Assembly (NCBI GenBank): GCA_041399155.1
Contig: JAWKTI010000001.1
Location: 124,001-188,000, forward strand
DNA: 64,000 bases
Direction: 5' to 3'
DNA from: Zavarzinella sp.
Lineage (GTDB): Bacteria; Planctomycetota; Planctomycetia; Gemmatales; Gemmataceae
In this document: positions 53,207-62,521 of the stretch, in pieces
Position numbering within the stretch: position 1 is the first letter of the stretch
Layout: the number at the start of each line of letters is the position of its first letter
The notes under the pieces: model-generated
What the model was told of the DNA's origin: nothing
Databases searched by the model: none
The model's input: the letters and a program-made list of their open reading frames with translations, nothing else
Program-made: the position numbers and the translations under genes

Positions 53207-54020
53207 TGCTTTGCTTCAGTTTCCCAAAGATAGCACCGTATCGAGAATTGGCCTGGTGCCCCCGCATACAAACCATTTGCAGGTGGGCAAAGGTGATTCC
53301 CCATTTGGCACGGTGCTGGAAGAACAGGCAACGTTGCCCCAAAATGCCCTTGGTGAAGTGCGTGTGCTTGCCATTCCGTTTGACACACTGAGCAATAGTG
53401 ACCAGGCAAGCCATTATTTTCAAATGATGAATCAATGGGTGGCTGATGTGCATTCATCCGACATGGTTGCACAGCCGATGACCTTTCAAGGGGTTCAACT
53501 GATCTGGTCGCCCACGCGGATTGCAATCATGGCCAGCGCGGAGCGTTTGCCAGCAATTCGTGCCACGTTGCTGGAGTTTACCGCGTATGAAACTGAACTG
53601 CGGCAGTTGGAAAACCAGCTTCAGACCGCCTGGCCCGATTTGGAAGCAGATGCCGCACTTGCATTTGAATTTGGTGCCAAAACCATGCGCAAAAAAGAAA
53701 CACTGCGCAAGCGGTTTCTGGAGACCATGCTTTTAAGTGCTAAGCTTGCCCGCATTGGGCCCTATATTTATGCACCGCATTTCTATCCGCCGACGCTGGC
53801 AAGCCAACTGAGTGAACGCCTGCGGGATCGCCTGAGGCAGATGCACCGCCACGAATTTCTGTGCGATCAGTTGGAAGTATTCGAATCGATCTACGAACAA
53901 GCGGGCCAGCGTGCGAGCGATTATGCCCACACACGTACTGGCAATATTCTGGAATGTATCATTATTATCCTGCTGGTTGCACAACTGATGCTGGGCTTAA
54001 TGGAAGTACTGACGAAGTAA
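53190..54020 (+). CDS. Protein with RMD1/DUF155-like C-terminal anchor, unknown
   Basis: A 276-residue protein with AAAGGAA before its start, overlapping the end of the FAD protein gene. The N-terminal part is a mixed alpha/beta region (VRVLAIPFDTLSNSDQASHYFQMMNQ). The C-terminal half has FLETMLLSAKLARIGPYIYAPHFYPP, LERLRDRLRQMHRHEFLCDQLEVFESIYEQAGQRASDYAHTRTGNILECIIIILLVAQLML; a long helical stretch plus a C-terminal membrane helix resembles RMD1/DUF155 proteins. This is a weak similarity. Probably acts with the FAD protein given the overlap. Confidence 0.5.
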   Translation: MPSENNALLQFPKDSTVSRIGLVPPHTNHLQVGKGDSPFGTVLEEQATLPQNALGEVRVLAIPFDTLSNSDQASHYFQMMNQWVADVHSSDMVAQPMTFQGVQLIWSPTRIAIMASAERLPAIRATLLEFTAYETELRQLENQLQTAWPDLEADAALAFEFGAKTMRKKETLRKRFLETMLLSAKLARIGPYIYAPHFYPPTLASQLSERLRDRLRQMHRHEFLCDQLEVFESIYEQAGQRASDYAHTRTGNILECIIIILLVAQLMLGLMEVLTK

Positions 54021-54072
54021 CGGAATCAACGGTATTTTCCAGATAAAGGCACAATTCACCAACTGAAACCCC

Positions 54073-55203
54073 ATGCGTTACCCATCGATCGATATTCTGC
54101 GAATGGTTGCCATCTTTGTGATGGTGTTTGTGCATTTTGGCGAAAATCTTTCTGGTTATTATGCTTTTTTTGCCGGCCTGGGTGCACCATTGTTTGCATT
54201 CTTAACGGGTGTCAGTTACCACCTGTGGGCGACGGGCCTGGAAGAGCGCGGCCTACCAGAGAGTGAAATCACCAAAGTTTCCGTCCGTCGCGGGCTGTTT
54301 GTTTTTAGTGTGGGCATCGCCTTTAATGTCCTGGTATGGTTGCCTTCCGATACATTCAACTGGGATGTCCTAACCCTGATTGGTGTGGGGTTGGTCCTGC
54401 TCAACCTGCTTCGGCACCAGCCTCTCATCGTTTCATTTTCGATCATCCTGATGATGTTAACTCTCAGCCCGTTTCTTAGAATGATTGTTGGATACGACCA
54501 GTATTGGCAGAACCGATATTACGACCCAGCGATGACTTTTTCCGATACTTGGATTGGCTTTTTTGTCGCTGGTTATTTCCCCTTGTTCCCCTGGTTGGTG
54601 CTGCCCATTGGGGGTTTCATTACTGCGAATCTGCTTTTTCCGGGTGGATTCTCACGAACTACCAAACCAGTTGCACTCTGGAAGTTGCTAAGTACTGGTG
54701 GGTGTTTCCTTTTGGTTTCACAATCAATCAATGCCCTGAATCACTGGTATCCTACGGTGCAATCTGTGGCAATTTTTGGCAAATGGACGATGTATCCTCC
54801 CACAACTGTTTATCTGCTGGGGATGCTTGGAGCCAACCTGATCCTGTTAAGCAGCATGCACTATCTGATCGATCGACATCCCAGCCGAAGCGGACATCCC
54901 TGGCTGGTAGTTCCAAAACGGTTCAGCCAGTATTCTTTTACGATTTATGTGTTTCACCACCTGGTACATGTCTGGCCTATGTGGATTTATGCAGAAATCA
55001 AAGGACTGGAAACCACCTATTACTGGTCGAAAGCGCTGCCATTACGCGTTTCATTATGTCTGGCGGTTGTTTTCCTTGTATTCACTTATTTCTTACTGCG
55101 GGCACTTGGCGACAAACGCAGCATTGGTGTGGAGGCGTGCATGCGTTGGTTATGCGATGAACAGCCCCATAAGAAAAGTAGTGAACGCGCTCGAAACGAC
55201 TGA
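54073..55203 (+). CDS. DUF1624/HGSNAT-like or acyltransferase-type membrane protein
   Basis: A 376-residue protein with about ten hydrophobic segments that starts YPSIDILRMVAIFVMVFVHFGENLSGYYAFF, the signature of DUF1624 and heparan-alpha-glucosaminide N-acetyltransferase-like proteins, where DxxR and H residues in helix 1 are functional. 'AGLGAPLFAFLTGVSYHLW' and 'SQYSFTIYVFHHLVHVWPMW' (His-rich) are also in keeping. The C-terminus ends with a basic Lys/Arg tail. It may acetylate a surface sugar. Probably in the same transcript as the two preceding genes. Confidence 0.65.
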   Translation: MRYPSIDILRMVAIFVMVFVHFGENLSGYYAFFAGLGAPLFAFLTGVSYHLWATGLEERGLPESEITKVSVRRGLFVFSVGIAFNVLVWLPSDTFNWDVLTLIGVGLVLLNLLRHQPLIVSFSIILMMLTLSPFLRMIVGYDQYWQNRYYDPAMTFSDTWIGFFVAGYFPLFPWLVLPIGGFITANLLFPGGFSRTTKPVALWKLLSTGGCFLLVSQSINALNHWYPTVQSVAIFGKWTMYPPTTVYLLGMLGANLILLSSMHYLIDRHPSRSGHPWLVVPKRFSQYSFTIYVFHHLVHVWPMWIYAEIKGLETTYYWSKALPLRVSLCLAVVFLVFTYFLLRALGDKRSIGVEACMRWLCDEQPHKKSSERARND

Positions 55204-55453
55204 GCATGAACTTTTATCCACTTAATATATATAGTCTTCCCAAATTCAAGAATTGCAATTTTGTTCTTCAGAAGCCAATATCTTCGAGAATTGAATCAAC
55301 GTAAGTTATTTCATGACAAGCATTTATGGCAAAAAAATATACTTTTTTGTGAATTTTTCCGAGATTGCAATCACCCCATGGATGTGGCTGAACGAGACTC
55401 ATTAATTTTTCATTAATGTGCTGATGTATTTATTGAAAATGAATTCGCACACT
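55204..55453. other. 250-base AT-rich convergent spacer
   Basis: Lies between the membrane-protein gene and the end of the small secreted protein gene on the other strand. No hairpin with a T-run was found by eye. Confidence 0.35.
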
Positions 55454-56020
55454 TTAATCAATACGGCTGATTTTGCCTGGCAGCACACGTACCCGTTCCA
55501 CCACACGCTGGCTGCGGGCATTCAACGTGCCAGTTACCCACAGTGCATAATCACCTGCAGGTACCAGCATTGCGGTGCGGTACGATGCCACCTTCTGGAC
55601 AACACGATGGCCCTTTTCGTCTGGCCCACGGTCGTTTTCCGGAGTGACAGTAACCCATTTGGGGCGAATCTGGTTATCGCCATAAAAAACTATCACCCCA
55701 CAGGTTTTATCGATGGCAATTTCTTCATCATCGCCCTTTGGTTGCCAATTGGTGCGTATCCGCACGGGAACGCCAGGCACGGTGCACCACACATCGTATT
55801 TTTTCGTTGTGTCCAGCTTCAGGGAAAAATCGGGTGCTTCGGCTATAGCAATTTCTTTGTATTTTGGTTCGTGGGGTCCGGGTGTTCCTGCCTGTACCAC
55901 GTGGACCGAAATGATCTTGGGGAAAAAGTCGGGTGCTGTCACTTTGCCAACCCAGTCGGCAGCAGAAGCCACGCTGGTTCCCAATAACGCAACAAATGTC
56001 GAAAAAATCAAGTTTTTCAA
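55454..56020 (-). CDS. Secreted protein, unknown function
   Basis: The TTG at 56020 lies nine bases after AGGTGGGGG, so it is a better start than the TTG at 56044. It gives 188 residues with a signal peptide (LKNLIFSTFVALLGTSVASAA). The mature part is beta-rich: VTAPDFFPKIISVHVVQAG, IAIAEAPDFSLKLDTTKKYDVWCTVPG, TCGVIVFYGDNQIRPKWVTV, YALWVTGTLNARSQRVVERVRVLP, like a carboxypeptidase-regulatory-like or fibronectin-type fold. It is divergent from the TIGR03067-like gene. No family assigned. Confidence 0.55.
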   Translation of the reverse strand: MKNLIFSTFVALLGTSVASAADWVGKVTAPDFFPKIISVHVVQAGTPGPHEPKYKEIAIAEAPDFSLKLDTTKKYDVWCTVPGVPVRIRTNWQPKGDDEEIAIDKTCGVIVFYGDNQIRPKWVTVTPENDRGPDEKGHRVVQKVASYRTAMLVPAGDYALWVTGTLNARSQRVVERVRVLPGKISRID

Positions 56021-56102
56021 TTTCAAGCCCCCACCTGAATACAATTATCCACGATGAAAGACGATTCACACATCTGTTTGGATTGGAGGCGGGGTGGTTT
56101 AA

Positions 56103-56564
56103 ATGCGATTTCTCATCATTTTCTCATTTATTGGATTCTTGAGTGAATTACCCGCCGTGCTGGCAGCAGACGATGTGCCAACACGCAACGCACTTACTGG
56201 CGTGTGGGTGGGCTATGCCATAGAGGGCAAAGGTGAAAAACCAGATCAGGGACCGGTCAAAATAAAACTCACCATTACCAAAGATCAAATTGCAGGTGTG
56301 CAATTGGATGGCGAAAAAATGATCGATCAGGGAAGTGGAACCTACACGCTGGATCTGAGCAAGCCAGTGCATGTGATGGATGCCACCCACTCCCAACGGA
56401 AAAATAATACCTGGCAAGGTATTTTTGTGCTGGAAGGTGACACGCTGAAGTGGTGCGTCGGCAGGAGGGAACGCCCCACCGAATTTGAAACGAAAAAGGG
56501 TGCGTTCTATCTGATTCTGAAAAGAGAACAAACAGGAAAAGAAGAATCGAAAAAACCGAAGTGA
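56103..56564 (+). CDS. TIGR03067-like planctomycete secreted protein
   Basis: A 153-residue protein with GGAGG upstream and a signal peptide (MRFLIIFSFIGFLSELPAVLA). The mature part resembles the planctomycete TIGR03067 domain: LTGVWVGYAIEGKGEKPDQGPVKIKLTITKDQI and the C-terminal TLKWCVGRRERPTEFETKKGAFYLILKRE, whose 'RPTEF....G...LILKR' is typical. These domains are repeated many times in Gemmata-like genomes, with no known function. Confidence 0.7.
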   Translation: MRFLIIFSFIGFLSELPAVLAADDVPTRNALTGVWVGYAIEGKGEKPDQGPVKIKLTITKDQIAGVQLDGEKMIDQGSGTYTLDLSKPVHVMDATHSQRKNNTWQGIFVLEGDTLKWCVGRRERPTEFETKKGAFYLILKREQTGKEESKKPK

Positions 56565-56644
56565 AACGCCCTCAAATGGTGTAATTATTAAGCGGCATTG
56601 TTAATAAAGAACCAAGTTATCAATTTACTTTAAAAGGCCCGGAA

Positions 56645-57262
56645 ATGAAACAAATTGTCCTGAACACCAGAGATCTGATCGCCCTGACCATCAAAGTTGC
56701 TGGTTTACTTCTGCTGGTGCTAGCCGTTGCAGAATTGCCAGATTCTTGCCAGAATTACCTCGCATACAACACTGGGGAAAACGAATCTCCCATCTGGTGG
56801 TTTCTTTTGCCTTTAAGCATCAAGGGAATTTTCGGTTTATTGTTTTTCATTTTCCCCTATCAGATTACGAGTACTTTCATCTTCCAGGAAGAGCAAGAAC
56901 CTCCAGCCAAAGTCGTCAGCATACCAGATATTTCCGTACTACCTGCAAGTAAGGAAGCGCCAGATTCCGCAAATCAGCAGGAAATTCCCGCATCGCAAAT
57001 AAGTACCGACAAAGACCAGGATGACAACCGTCTGGCGAACCTCGAAGTTATTTTGATTCGAACACTGGGATTTCTCCTGTTTTTCTGGAGTTCCTTTACG
57101 ATGGTTAGCACCTTTTTCAGCTATGTGGTTTATCGCATTGAAGGTGCCATAGATTACTTCACTCCCACATTCGCCGCATCTCTTTTCGGGGTAATTTTTT
57201 CCTTCATCTTGATTGCCGGTTCGAACACGATTGTGGGACTGTTGCGTCGAATGCAACGGTAG
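56645..57262 (+). CDS. Four-helix membrane protein, unknown
   Basis: A 205-residue protein with two N-terminal hydrophobic segments (LIALTIKVAGLLLLVLAVAEL, WFLLPLSIKGIFGLLFFIFPYQI), a hydrophilic acidic middle (about 85-125, SKEAPDSANQQEIPASQISTDKDQDDNR) and two C-terminal segments (LIRTLGFLLFFWSSFTMVSTFFSYVVY, FAASLFGVIFSFILIAGS). No motif recognised. It stands alone between the TIGR03067-like gene and the flavin reductase-like gene. Confidence 0.5.
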   Translation: MKQIVLNTRDLIALTIKVAGLLLLVLAVAELPDSCQNYLAYNTGENESPIWWFLLPLSIKGIFGLLFFIFPYQITSTFIFQEEQEPPAKVVSIPDISVLPASKEAPDSANQQEIPASQISTDKDQDDNRLANLEVILIRTLGFLLFFWSSFTMVSTFFSYVVYRIEGAIDYFTPTFAASLFGVIFSFILIAGSNTIVGLLRRMQR

Positions 57263-57374
57263 TCTCGTGGAACATCCCATTCTTTTTTGTGTCCTGGATT
57301 TCGGAATAAAATAAACGCGAGTGCCTGGAAGAATTCAGAAGGCACGATACTACCTGAAAACAAGGGGCCTGGCG

Positions 57375-57980
57375 ATGCATATCGATATCGAAAAATCGGA
57401 AGTTCTGGATGTCTACCATACATTGGTGGGGATTGTCGCCCCGCGACCAATCGCCTGGGTAACAACGTTATCACCGACGGGTATTGTCAATCTGGCACCG
57501 TTCAGTTTCTTTAACGTGTTCGGTGCGAACCCACCTATTGTTGTATTTTCTCCCACTTTACGGCGGGATGGGACAAAGAAAGACACTCTAAAGAACATTG
57601 AAGAATATGAGGAGTTTGTCATCCACGCTGCCACATTGCCCCTGGCAGACAAAGTGAATCTGTCTTCCACCGAATTACCAGAAAATGAGAGCGAATTAAC
57701 GATTACCGAGTTACACACCATCCCCAGCCATAAAGTGCGGGTGCCTCGTCTGGCGTCTGCCGTGGCCAGTATGGAATGTCGCCTGCAACAGATCATTCCG
57801 TGTGGCACCGGCCCCATTGCTGCTAATCTGGTGATTGGCGAGGTGTTGATGATTCACGTGGCAGATGAAGTGCTGGATGTGAATGGTCGACCCGAGCCCC
57901 ACCTGATGCAACTTGTAGGTCGTATGGGTGGTGAATATTGGTCGAAAACGACCGATCTTTTCGAAATGAAACGTCCGTAA
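57375..57980 (+). CDS. Flavin reductase-like (FMN-binding split barrel) protein
   Basis: The ATG at 57375 (AAGGGG upstream) gives 201 residues that match the flavin reductase-like domain: residues 12-35 read YHTLVGIVAPRPIAWVTTLSPTGIVNLAPFSFFNV, then GANPPIVVFSPTLRRDGTKKDTLKNIEEYEEFVIH, and ASMECRLQQIIPCGTGPIAANLVIGEVLMIHVADEVL. The domain is an FMN-binding split barrel used by flavin reductases and by small oxygenases in a two-component system; the specific substrate is unknown. Confidence 0.82.
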   Translation: MHIDIEKSEVLDVYHTLVGIVAPRPIAWVTTLSPTGIVNLAPFSFFNVFGANPPIVVFSPTLRRDGTKKDTLKNIEEYEEFVIHAATLPLADKVNLSSTELPENESELTITELHTIPSHKVRVPRLASAVASMECRLQQIIPCGTGPIAANLVIGEVLMIHVADEVLDVNGRPEPHLMQLVGRMGGEYWSKTTDLFEMKRP

Positions 57981-58050
57981 CATTTCAGTTATGTAGCCAA
58001 GTCAATATATAACACGTATTTTACATAAAATAATCATAATATTATCATAG

Positions 58051-58070
58051 TGCAATAATACAATATTGCA
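58051..58070. repeat. Perfect 7-base inverted repeat, TGCAATA-6-TATTGCA
   Basis: The stem TGCAATA (58051-58057) pairs with TATTGCA (58064-58070) across a 6-base loop. It lies about 70 bases after the flavin reductase-like gene, so it could be a weak hairpin, but there is no T-run. Half of it (ATATTGC) is shared with the palindromes near 23567. Confidence 0.4.
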
Positions 58071-58205
58071 GGGCAAAGTGCGATGGTCGCACCGATAGCA
58101 CCACAGATTAGTGGGAGGCATTTTCAAAAAAGTTACTTAAGAATGCAAGGGCAATGCAGGTATACTGGGTAAGATGGAATACATAGTGAATCGATTAGGT
58201 GTGCC

Positions 58206-58556
58206 ATGGAAGGACTCGCAGAATTTTTAGAAACGATCCGATCACGCCACCTGCATCTGGGTTATTTTCGGGCGTTGTTGCATATTTGCGTGGGCCGCAA
58301 GATCATGCGGGCCGATGGCACACTACTTTCCAGTGGGGTGACCTGGCGACAACTGGCAGAACTGCTGAAGAATATCCGCTGGGATAAAGAATCTGTTCGC
58401 GAACTGGGGCTGAATCCGGACGATTTACCCCCACGTGACCGCTATCGGTACTGGTATACCGCCATCGGTGCGGCAGGAATCGACTCCCACGCCTGCAAAC
58501 AAGAAGCGGAAACCTTCGCACAAGTTCTTTTACTGAACGGATTTACGATCAATTAG
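58206..58556 (+). CDS. Uncharacterised small protein
   Basis: A 116-residue soluble protein, possibly started by AGGTG a few bases before the ATG. It is helical with many Trp and Arg residues (FRALLHICVGRKIMRADGTLL, GVTWRQLAELLKNIRWDKESVRELGL, PPRDRYRYWYTAIGAAGIDSHACKQEAETFAQVLLLNGF). No domain recognised. It lies just before a region of gene debris. Confidence 0.5.
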   Translation: MEGLAEFLETIRSRHLHLGYFRALLHICVGRKIMRADGTLLSSGVTWRQLAELLKNIRWDKESVRELGLNPDDLPPRDRYRYWYTAIGAAGIDSHACKQEAETFAQVLLLNGFTIN

Positions 58557-58575
58557 CACGGTAGGAGAGATTGGG

Positions 58576-58930
58576 CATTTGTTTCCAGGTGTTCACAGCG
58601 TGGCGTCCAGTCCGAACGGAAAACAGATCGTCGCTGGAGGCGAGTATGAGTTCCGATAACACAAGGAATTCTACCCAGTGGTGAGGATGTGGGACTCCGC
58701 TACCAGCAAGGAAATAACTATTTTCCGGCCCACGACGGGGGATGAGTATTGGTATGTCTGGCGTGTGGGAGTCAGTCCAGACGGAAAACTGGTTGGATTT
58801 GCGTGGCATCGGGTCGCAGGACAGCCCCAGTTCACTGTGTGGTACGTCACGACCGGTCAAAGGAAATTGCTGTAGGAATAGAGAGAATTGCTGCTGAGAT
58901 TCGCACAACCAGCGATGAAGTTTTGTTGAA
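58576..58930 (+). pseudogene. Remnants of a WD40-repeat gene
   Basis: Blocks in different frames resemble WD40 repeats: FPGVHSVASSPNGKQIVAGGEYEF (58585-58656), ended by a stop; VRMWDSATSKEITIF (58678-58722); WRVGVSPDGKLVGFAW and FTVWYVTTGQ (up to about 58860), then a frame change to SKEIAVGIERI. Blocks of this kind follow the consensus 'H...V..V.FSPDGK.I.SG' and 'V.LWD..TGK'. The pieces are out of register, so the gene is inactive. They stand directly before a broken SUKH gene. Confidence 0.65.
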
Positions 58931-59107
58931 TGTTCGAGACCTGGAATCCAGATGGTCAACCCCTATCTTCATCGCATTCTGGGAGACGTTCCGTATGGCT
59001 TATTCATTCGCCTTATCGAACTGTTTGAGTGGCAAAGATGCCGGGTAATTCCTTACTGAACCCAGTTTGAAGAGTATGTTAACCATACTTTAGTTGGAGT
59101 ACGTACG

Positions 59108-59658
59108 ATGGACTTCGATCGTTTCAGGGCACTTATACATCGCATGGAAAGTTCAAAAGTTGCATTTCCTGAGCAACTAATCGGGTGCTCTTAAAAAGAG
59201 GTTACGGCATTAGAATCCAGATATGGTTTTGAGTTGCCAGATACTTACAAACTATACCTTCGGTTAATGGGTCACGATTCCGGTCGACTGTTCAAATGTG
59301 ATCACATGGCTGTCTTCTACGACAATGTTCTGGTGATGACCGATGAGCAGCAAAATATGTGGGCCGAATCCAAGGCCGAGGATGGCAGCAGTCCATCACG
59401 AGAATTCGAGTTCCAAATGACGCCCTGCTAATCGCAGGACGACTTGGGAACCAATTCGAGTTCATCCGGTGCTACGGACAAGACGACTCACCAGTATGGT
59501 ACTTTAACACATGGGAATGGCGAGTGCAGGAATCCAACCCATCGGTGCTGGCATGGTTAGATTCGTGGTGCGGAACGTCTGAGAAGGCCATCGCCGATGG
59601 CTACTTTGATCTGTTTCCCAAAGGGACTTCTCCTGGAACTATGTACGTTCACCGCTGA
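59108..59658 (+). pseudogene. Broken SUKH-family (SMI1/KNR4) gene
   Basis: The ATG at 59108 starts MDFDRFRALIHRMESSKVAF... and hits an in-frame TAA at 59192-59194, after which the frame continues with LESRYGFELPDTYKLYLRLMGHD, the SUKH signature ('E..G..LP..Y..fL...G'), DHMAVFYDNVLVM, and shifts frame near 59400-59420 into NDALLIAGRLGNQFEFIRCYG ... VWYFNTWEW ... VLAWLDSWCG at 59658. A nonsense codon and a frameshift therefore inactivate it. SUKH proteins commonly serve as immunity proteins against polymorphic toxins. Confidence 0.7.
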
Positions 59659-59737
59659 AGACTGATTTTTCAAGTTTCCTTCATTTCTGAAAAAGTGCCC
59701 CCACGGGGCATAAGATCTTCTGTGATGCAATAGTCCG

Positions 59738-60295
59738 CTACATTGCATTGTGTGGTAATGAGTGATACTTTTCTAAAAACCATGACTTATTATCTTCAGA
59801 CAATTTTCTTCCCCAGTAGGACTCCGCGAACTGAATGAAATAATTTGCATCAAACTCTATCATATCAACCAGCCATTCGGATCCATCACTTTCACCACCT
59901 GGAAAAACTACTGGTCCTCTTGACCATGAACCATCAAGCCACCAATGAGCAAAGGTTACGCCGTCTTCAACATCAATGCTTTTATCAAAGACGTATTCCT
60001 TCATAATTTCAGGCAACCCATTAAAGAGACCAGGCCAGTACCCATATGGATCCTGGGCGTGAGGAGATACCGGTGATTCGTGATCGAATCCAATCACGCA
60101 GGACCATCGACTTGCGACCAGCACCACAACAAAATCACCGCTACCATTATCAAATTTTGCAAACTTGACATCATTTGACCAATCTGGGTCGTAAGAGTAC
60201 CGTCGCAACCACTCCTGTTCCTCAAACTTTGCCTCTAACTCAGATGCGATGCGCATCTTTTCAATGATCAGGTGTGGATTCTGTTTGCAGATCAC
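59738..60295 (-). CDS. Uncharacterised soluble protein, GTG start
   Basis: The GTG at 60295 follows AGGAG by seven bases, giving 185 residues; the frame remains open up to 60358 but lacks such a signal. The protein is rich in Trp, Asp and Phe (WLRRYSYDPDWSNDVKFAKFDNGSGDFVVVL, SRWSCVIGFDHESPVSPHAQDPYGYWPGLFNGLPE, TFAHWWLDGSWSRGPVVFPGGE). No family recognised; acidic small proteins of this composition next to SUKH debris could be immunity-like. It abuts the FAD protein gene stop, so it could be co-transcribed with it. Confidence 0.5.
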   Translation of the reverse strand: MICKQNPHLIIEKMRIASELEAKFEEQEWLRRYSYDPDWSNDVKFAKFDNGSGDFVVVLVASRWSCVIGFDHESPVSPHAQDPYGYWPGLFNGLPEIMKEYVFDKSIDVEDGVTFAHWWLDGSWSRGPVVFPGGESDGSEWLVDMIEFDANYFIQFAESYWGRKLSEDNKSWFLEKYHSLPHNAM

Positions 60296-60358
60296 AGAGA
60301 AACTCCTGTTACAACTTGTTCTTAGTTGGCGATATTGCAGATGGACACTATTGAACAA

Positions 60359-62461
60359 TTACTTTGTTTCAGGCACCAATTGCAGTGCATCGAGAATCAC
60401 AAATCCTGAAGTATCTTGATTGCTGATCGTAATTATTGTTTCCGCATCTGCGGTCAGTGTGATCGTGCCGAGTGGGGCAAAATATGCCCCCCGTGGGAGT
60501 GGTTTGGTCTGATCGATGACAAACTTTTTACTGTAGGTCCCATTCGTCACCGCCAGTGGGACATTTTTTGCACGGCTCGGATGGGCAGAATAGGCCATCA
60601 ATAGCTGATAATTCCCTGCCTTTGGTGCCGTAAATCGTAATCTCGCGGTGGTTTTCCCATCCCCGATCGCATCGGAATCAGCCTCACCCGTAAACAGGTA
60701 GTCCAAACCAATGTGTGGTTGAAACGTGGTGGATCGTGTCCAGTTTCCAGTCAAACTGGCCATGGAATCATCAAGAATGATGCCCGGTAATGACTTCGGA
60801 GAAATCCCTGTTTGCGGTGGGAGTTGCTCCACCACCGTGGGCAGGTCCAGCACCTGTTTCTGTGCCAGAATCCGTTCCCGCAGTTTCGCGTAATCCAGTT
60901 TTTGCACGGGCAGATTCTGTTTGGCTGCCTGTGCTGCGGCAATACCTGCACTCTGGCCGATGATCATCCAGGTGCCTTCAATTCGTAACGAAGAAATCCC
61001 CACGTGGGTGCAGGATAACGCAACGGGCACCAGTAGATTTTCGCACTGCTGTTGTTTCGGCAGAATGGCACGATACGGCACATGGTAGGCATAACCGTGG
61101 GCGGTATTTTTTTGCCGCACGGGGAAAATGGTGCCTTCGTTGATTACCCCGCCATCTTTCAGGGCAATCCGCTGGCAATCGTGGGAATCGATCGGGAAAG
61201 ACGAAATCGCAATCGGATCGTCTTTCTTTGGAGATTCCAGAATATCTTTCTGACTGATCACATGCATTCCACGCATCCGTCGGGATTCACGCACGTAGAG
61301 TGCGGGCGAAAAGTGATCGAAATCAGCAAATTCGTCCTTACAGAGACCCAGATTAGCAAACTTTGCTTGAATATTCTTCGGCACGGCGGGATCAGTGATG
61401 AGAAAATGATGAAATTCTAATGTATACTGCTTGTGTGCCTCCCAAATCTTCTGGCGATCTTCCTGGCTGGCACGGTGCCAATCGACCCCGCCTCCGATCA
61501 GCCCGATCGAAAATTGCCCACCGATGGAGTTGTTGCCATCCACCTTCCTGCCCGGCAGTGGGTAGAGATCGTAGCCAATCTGTTTGACACCTGCTTTGAA
61601 GGCCCGCCGCACCACTTCAAAGCGGGTGGGGTCGTAATTAGCAGGTTTGGGCATTGGCACCCGATTATTCGGTTCGCTTGTCAGGCACAGCCGAAAGCTG
61701 TAGGTCATGATGTTGTTGTCCCCAGCTTCTTCGTCGCCTGCATCCATTGTCGTAATCAGTGGGAGTGGTTTTCCCAACGCATCGACACCGGAAATGGTCA
61801 TTTTCTGCTTGGGGTACTGCTTCCCTGCAAGTGATTCACTGAATTCCTTGCGGCCTTCCCGACCAATCACCCAATCAACACCCGCCGCTGCCATCAGGTC
61901 GCCTTCGTAAGTGCCATCAACATAAGCTTTTGCAACAAATCGGCCTTTTGTTGTGTTCAGCTCCGTGATGCGAGAACCCTCTTTTTTGACGTCTTTCAGA
62001 TATTGCTCCGTCAATACGGTCACACCCGCTTCTTTCAGCATTTGCTGGGTAACACGCAACGCCACGTGGGGCTCGAACGTCCACTTCGCCTGATTTTTCA
62101 CCTCCGGCTGATAGGGTGCGGGCAGTCCACGATCAGTATAGTCCTTCACAATTCTGGTGTGCCATTCGTGAAACAACCCCATCACGGTGCTACGCACCAT
62201 CTGGTTGGAATCGCAGTGGCTCAGGCCGCCAGTGCTCATCGCACCGATATGGGAAGTGGGTTCCAACAGCACCACCTTCGCACCTTCACGTGCGGCAGCA
62301 ATCGCCGCACAGAAACCCCCAGGTGTTGATCCATAGACAATCACATCGGCCTGAATGACAAGTGGGGGCTGTTTGTTCGCATCTTCGTCTTTGCCCATCG
62401 CACTTTGGGACAAGCAAACAAGCAGAAGGAATCCAGGAATCAAATGGGAGAGAGAATTCAT
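60359..62461 (-). CDS. Secreted FAD-dependent oxidoreductase with golvesin-like C-terminal domain
   Basis: A 700-residue protein with a signal peptide (MNSLSHLIPGFLLLVCLSQSAMG). Residues about 33-72 read LVIQADVIVYGSTPGGFCAAIAAAREGAKVVLLEPTSHIGAMSTGGL, the FAD-binding motif of PF12831-type oxidoreductases. The FAD domain extends to about residue 540. The C-terminal 150 residues (NWTRSTTFQPHIGLDYLF ... KTTARLRFTAPKAGNYQLLMAYSAHPSRAKNVPLAV ... TADAETIITISNQDTSGFVILDALQLVPE) form a golvesin-like carbohydrate-binding-like beta-sandwich. Such proteins are common in planctomycetes and probably act on sugars outside the cytoplasm. Confidence 0.85.
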   Translation of the reverse strand: MNSLSHLIPGFLLLVCLSQSAMGKDEDANKQPPLVIQADVIVYGSTPGGFCAAIAAAREGAKVVLLEPTSHIGAMSTGGLSHCDSNQMVRSTVMGLFHEWHTRIVKDYTDRGLPAPYQPEVKNQAKWTFEPHVALRVTQQMLKEAGVTVLTEQYLKDVKKEGSRITELNTTKGRFVAKAYVDGTYEGDLMAAAGVDWVIGREGRKEFSESLAGKQYPKQKMTISGVDALGKPLPLITTMDAGDEEAGDNNIMTYSFRLCLTSEPNNRVPMPKPANYDPTRFEVVRRAFKAGVKQIGYDLYPLPGRKVDGNNSIGGQFSIGLIGGGVDWHRASQEDRQKIWEAHKQYTLEFHHFLITDPAVPKNIQAKFANLGLCKDEFADFDHFSPALYVRESRRMRGMHVISQKDILESPKKDDPIAISSFPIDSHDCQRIALKDGGVINEGTIFPVRQKNTAHGYAYHVPYRAILPKQQQCENLLVPVALSCTHVGISSLRIEGTWMIIGQSAGIAAAQAAKQNLPVQKLDYAKLRERILAQKQVLDLPTVVEQLPPQTGISPKSLPGIILDDSMASLTGNWTRSTTFQPHIGLDYLFTGEADSDAIGDGKTTARLRFTAPKAGNYQLLMAYSAHPSRAKNVPLAVTNGTYSKKFVIDQTKPLPRGAYFAPLGTITLTADAETIITISNQDTSGFVILDALQLVPETK

Positions 62462-62521
62462 AATTTTTGCAATATTGGAATGTGGTAATAATTAAAATGA
62501 GCGAAGATTTTCTAATAATCC

